From contig CALGTK010000278.1 in assembly GCA_937904325.1 (NCBI GenBank), positions 1-53,647 of the forward strand: a stretch of 53,647 bases of DNA, read 5' to 3'. This document shows positions 50,414 to 53,647 of the stretch, piece by piece. Below the pieces are notes generated by a model, which was not told the DNA's origin, did no database searches, and worked only from the letters and a program-made list of their open reading frames with translations. Positions within the stretch are counted from its first letter, which is position 1. Every line of letters starts with the position of its first letter. The stretch is from an uncultured Planctomyces sp. (GTDB taxonomy: Bacteria > Planctomycetota > Planctomycetia > Planctomycetales > Planctomycetaceae). The position numbers were made by a program, and so were the translations under genes.

Positions 50414-52648
50414 TCAGGCGTTGTCTTGATGTTCGTCGGGCTGCCGCACGCGTTTTCGCAAAACTGTTGCGAGCTGGCTGGCTCGGGCGGCAATGTCGAT
50501 AACCGATCTATGGTCGGGACCTGGTGCAAAACGCAACTCAGCGTACTGCCTGTACCAGTCCGCTGCTTTGGTGAGCGGATCGTGCTGATCGATAGCCCCG
50601 TTTGCAAGCTGTTGAGCGTACTGATCGACAGTTTCGCCTGGCAGTCGTACTCTCCAGACACGTTTCAATGTAACGTCGATTTTCTGCCTCGATGTCTGCA
50701 GTTGCTCGACGATCGGAGTCGAGGCTGTGTAAGCCGCTCGGTCGACATGTCTATGCTGTTGCCAGAGTCGGAGCAGGATTCCTGTTGCGAACAGCGTCAC
50801 TATTGAGATCAAAGCGAGGCCGATCGGTGACAGAATGATCGCCTTCAGCGTGGCTCGGATCGACGCGAAGCCACGTTGTTGCCAGTCAGTTCGGATTCGG
50901 TGGAATTCGCCTCGCAGGTATTCGTAGAGCTGCGTCGACGACGAGACGGACGAATTATCAGGAACGCCGGAAGCAGGACACGAATCGACCGTGACCCAGC
51001 CGATGGTTTCGTCGTAAGCCTCGACCCAGGCATGGGCGTCTTCGTTGCGAGCGACCCATTCGCCGCTGTATTGATTCTGCTCAGATACGACGAAGCCGAT
51101 GATGTAGCGGCAGGGCACGCCCGCCATTCTAAGCAGGATAGCTGTGCCGGACGCAAAGTATTCGCAATGAGCCGGCGGTTGTTCAAGCAGGAACCATTCG
51201 AGTGGCTCGCGGCCTGGCTTCGCTGGGGGAGTAACCTGCAGGCTGTAGGTGTAGTTTTCTTTGAAGTATCGACGGGTAGCAGCCATTTTTTCGTCAACGG
51301 TTTCGCAGTTTTTGAACAGTGAATCTGCTAAATCAACGAGTTGTTTATTCTGCCGAGCCCAATCCGGAGGCGTTGCCAGCCGTTCGAGGCTGATCTTCGC
51401 TTTAAGCAGCGGCGCAGATTCGGTCGAGGCTTCCTTCACGTTCTTGTCCGAGCGAGGCCGAGCGTCGCTGACCAGCAGCGTGTACGGCACTCCGCTTCTG
51501 GCCTCGCTTGATCTCATCACGCCATACGTGTCGACTGTCACAATTCTGGCATCTGCAAACAACCAGGATGTTCTCAGTGGGCCAGCGAATGTGTCCCCGA
51601 GGTCTATGTCTGGCCAGACTTCAAACTTCTGAGTTCCGGGCTTGGTATTGCGAGCGATCTGGAATCCCTGGCCGGTATGAGTGTCTGATCTGGCAGCGCT
51701 GGGGACTGAGCCTTGAGGGTAGGTTGCGCTGCCGTCGATGTTAAATAGCCATTTTCGATTTTCGTAAGTATCGTACGCTCTGGCTCGGAAGTATCCCGGC
51801 TCGACGGAAGAGACCACTCGTAAGGCGGCCTGCTGCGAGTTTCGATCCTTCTGTAGCGACACCGAGCCAAGCGTGGCGGATTCTGAAAAGCCGATACTTG
51901 TAGACTCGTTTGGCTTTTGAAGGAATTGGTTGACCAGTCGTTCGACATGTCGTTCGTACTTGTGCATCGAAGATGCCATGAACCAGCCGAGGCTTCCGAC
52001 GAGGATCAGAACGAGCACCGTTGCGATCGGTCGTCCACGACGCCGAGCCGGCACGACCTTGATGAAACGTCGCGAAGCATCGCAATAGAGAGCTGAAAGA
52101 ATGGCGAACCCGACGCACATCGTCTGGACGTCGCTGCGATGACCACTTTCTCGAGACACCATCGTGGCACAGACCAGAGCGATGACACCGATGCCGGGAA
52201 AGCTGAATGGCAACCGGTCGTCGCGTCTTTTCAGGAAGAACTGCACGCTCTGCATCGCCAGGACATACTGAGCCAGTGTAAATCCTATCGATTGGCTTGG
52301 AATCAGCTCGTCATATCGGGGATCGTCCGGGGTGACCATGTATTTGACCACAAAGATCATCGCCATCAATGCGATGATGTCGTACGTTCGTTGTCGATCC
52401 ATGTTGAAGCGGAGGCTCGAAACGGTTCCGTACATTGCGACGACGACGATCATCGCAGGATAGACGATCGTTTTTGACAGGTAGCCGACAGTGAATGCTT
52501 CGAGTGCAATCAGCGAGAAAGCCAGCCATCGTTGCAATGGAATTCGTGTTGCTGCGGCAGTCAGCCTGCGGGCACTGCTGAACAAGCGGCTGCTTCTTCG
52601 AAGCTGCTGGCTCCTCTGCGGTTGAGATTTGGCGGTGGATTCGTTCAA
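50414..52648 (-). CDS. TgpA-like transglutaminase membrane protein
   Basis: A 744-residue protein with about six membrane segments in the first 240 residues, a periplasmic domain, a transglutaminase-like core and one C-terminal membrane segment with a cytoplasmic tail (DUF4129-like). The papain-like triad is visible: Cys495 in HCEYFASG, His near 532 in NEDAHAWVEAYD, and Asp near 548 in WVTVDSC. TgpA-type enzymes are inner-membrane proteins with periplasmic transglutaminase activity, often paired with DUF58 and MoxR. The start overlaps the DUF58 stop by four bases (ATGA). Confidence 0.9.
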   Translation of the reverse strand: MNESTAKSQPQRSQQLRRSSRLFSSARRLTAAATRIPLQRWLAFSLIALEAFTVGYLSKTIVYPAMIVVVAMYGTVSSLRFNMDRQRTYDIIALMAMIFVVKYMVTPDDPRYDELIPSQSIGFTLAQYVLAMQSVQFFLKRRDDRLPFSFPGIGVIALVCATMVSRESGHRSDVQTMCVGFAILSALYCDASRRFIKVVPARRRGRPIATVLVLILVGSLGWFMASSMHKYERHVERLVNQFLQKPNESTSIGFSESATLGSVSLQKDRNSQQAALRVVSSVEPGYFRARAYDTYENRKWLFNIDGSATYPQGSVPSAARSDTHTGQGFQIARNTKPGTQKFEVWPDIDLGDTFAGPLRTSWLFADARIVTVDTYGVMRSSEARSGVPYTLLVSDARPRSDKNVKEASTESAPLLKAKISLERLATPPDWARQNKQLVDLADSLFKNCETVDEKMAATRRYFKENYTYSLQVTPPAKPGREPLEWFLLEQPPAHCEYFASGTAILLRMAGVPCRYIIGFVVSEQNQYSGEWVARNEDAHAWVEAYDETIGWVTVDSCPASGVPDNSSVSSSTQLYEYLRGEFHRIRTDWQQRGFASIRATLKAIILSPIGLALISIVTLFATGILLRLWQQHRHVDRAAYTASTPIVEQLQTSRQKIDVTLKRVWRVRLPGETVDQYAQQLANGAIDQHDPLTKAADWYRQYAELRFAPGPDHRSVIDIAARASQLATVLRKRVRQPDEHQDNA

Positions 52649-53647
52649 AGCGTTTCGACGCCTCCGCTTTGAATCTGCGAAGGGGTCAGGACAACGACTT
52701 CGCCAAGATCACCGGGCAGTGGGCTCGAAGTTGGCGTGTTTCGGACGATGATCAGTTTCAACTGGCACCCGGCTTCGACAATTGTTCGAGCCAATTCTTC
52801 GCGTGAATCGTCCCAGTCGAGAAACACGCAGATTGCCGTCGTGATTGACGTCAGCTCGTCCGCAACTGCTGGAGTGACTTTGCCGAACGGGTCTTTGTCG
52901 CACGGTGCGACAGACGCCAGAATCTCAAGCACGTTGTCAAAGTGCGCGAGCTGTCGGCCGGCTCGGAAGACGTAAAGTTCGGGGCCAGCCGCGAAGATAT
53001 CGATCAAGTGTTCAGTCGCGGAAAGCGAATCGGCGATCGAAGCGGAAAGACTGATGGCAGATTCGAGTTCTGGAAATCCTTCTTTTGGCATTCGACGCCT
53101 GGGAATCCAGGTGTCCAGAATCAACGCAATGCGGCAGTAGTATTCTTCCTGGAACTCACGAACGACCGGGCGAGCGAGTCTGGCCCAGCTTCGGAAATCG
53201 AGGTGTCTTACTGGCTCCCCAGGGACGTAGTCCCGGTTGCCGATGTATTCGGGAGATTCGCCAACGTTAGAACTGAGTGCGACGCCGCCTGGCTGGTAGC
53301 GCAGACCGACTGGGACATCGATTGACTGCAGAACGCGAAACTGCGGTATCACGATTAATGGCTTGAGCGGAAACTGAGTCGCGCCGCTCCGCATCAGGTT
53401 GAACGGAAAAGTGCTGTGCGGCCTGAGGTAAGGCAGCTTGTAAACGCCGCGCCGCATCGGGCGAAGTTCGAGCGGCAGCACGGCTGTCTGTCCAGGAGCC
53501 AGTCTGGGAATTGCTGTGAAGGCTGACTCAAGCTGGATCGATTTCTGAAGCCCGATTAACCAGAGCATTAGATCATAAGCCGGTCTCCATGATTCGTTTG
53601 TGAGTTGGATTTCTGTGGTGATTAGTTCGCCGACCGTCACCCGTCCC
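52645..53647 (-). CDS. DUF58 family protein (N-terminus beyond window)
   Basis: At least 331 residues, open to the right edge; the apparent GTG at 53640 is probably internal, since the frame continues upstream. It has the DUF58 pattern REYxxGDxxRxIDW as NRDYVPGEPVRHLDFRSWAR (about 150-169), with a von Willebrand-like fold after it (IALILDTWIP, then a Ser/Ala-rich helix). DUF58 proteins often sit next to TgpA-like transglutaminases and a MoxR AAA+ ATPase in one operon, which would lie just past the right edge. The stop overlaps the TgpA-like start (ATGA). Confidence 0.88.
   Translation of the reverse strand, partial: GRVTVGELITTEIQLTNESWRPAYDLMLWLIGLQKSIQLESAFTAIPRLAPGQTAVLPLELRPMRRGVYKLPYLRPHSTFPFNLMRSGATQFPLKPLIVIPQFRVLQSIDVPVGLRYQPGGVALSSNVGESPEYIGNRDYVPGEPVRHLDFRSWARLARPVVREFQEEYYCRIALILDTWIPRRRMPKEGFPELESAISLSASIADSLSATEHLIDIFAAGPELYVFRAGRQLAHFDNVLEILASVAPCDKDPFGKVTPAVADELTSITTAICVFLDWDDSREELARTIVEAGCQLKLIIVRNTPTSSPLPGDLGEVVVLTPSQIQSGGVETL

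Noticed and set aside
1-53647. tRNA or rRNA genes
   Set aside because: GGTTCGA-type T-loop matches lie inside coding sequence without acceptor-stem pairing; no rRNA-like stretch was seen.
1-53647. CRISPR array, transposase, integrase or prophage genes
   Set aside because: No evenly spaced repeats other than the RTX array, and no open frame resembles a recombinase or phage protein.

Overview
The window looks like a chromosomal segment of a planctomycete (Planctomycetota), probably a member of the order Planctomycetales. Three things suggest this. First, the exoprotein at the left edge has an N-terminal LEPR-XLL-like motif (LEERTYLS). Second, there are two ExbB/ExbD-type gene modules of a kind I associate with this phylum: one pairs a TolQ-like channel with two large single-span proteins, the other pairs ExbD with an alpha/alpha-toroid membrane protein. 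Third, the proteome is rich in long coiled-coil, HEAT-repeat and uncharacterised secreted proteins set among housekeeping genes. No database search was possible, so this assignment rests on pattern recognition. I saw no rRNA, tRNA, CRISPR array, transposase or prophage.

Layout. 1-5.7 kb (minus): a PlsC-type acyltransferase, a short SecA-like ATPase without the C-terminal SecA domains, and a truncated RTX/Calx-beta exoprotein that runs off the left edge. 5.9-16.3 kb (plus): a secreted esterase, a coiled-coil protein, a membrane HEAT-repeat protein, scpA, purE-purK, and a small basic protein with two HTH-like repeats and AT-hook-like linkers, closed by a clear terminator. 16.4-19.4 kb (minus): a Tat-exported cupin followed by an FAD oxidoreductase-SelD fusion. 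19.6-22.2 kb (plus): a polysaccharide deacetylase and a lone CpaF-type ATPase. 22.3-27.6 kb (minus): a thermonuclease-like protein, a small zinc-ribbon-like protein, an M29 aminopeptidase, a UbiA-family prenyltransferase, a decayed small gene with two in-frame stops, and purF.

27.9-35.2 kb (plus): the three-gene TolQ/ExbB-like module, a small hypothetical protein, a Tat-exported amidohydrolase and a PH-like membrane protein. 35.4-37.2 kb (minus): glmS. 37.5-39.4 kb (plus): surE and a CBS-GGDEF protein. 39.4-47.3 kb (minus): an exported PCMT-like methyltransferase, a second coiled-coil protein, trxA with a near-perfect sigma-70 promoter and a long leader, a small membrane protein that lacks a normal start codon, a DJ-1/PfpI protein, and ExbD with its toroid partner. 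47.7-49.5 kb (plus): a Cys-rich lipoprotein and an exported lactonase. 49.7 kb to the end (minus): DUF58, a TgpA-like transglutaminase and a PAP2 phosphatase in one tight operon.

Most genes are central metabolism (purines, glucosamine, quinone, nucleotides) or cell-envelope functions. The parts with most unexplained biology are the TolQ-like triad (27874-32907), the orphan ExbD-toroid pair (44605-47306), the SecA-like/exoprotein neighbourhood (1-4838), the cupin-SelD operon with its dyad-bearing upstream region, and two small genes that standard start-codon or stop-codon rules would miss.
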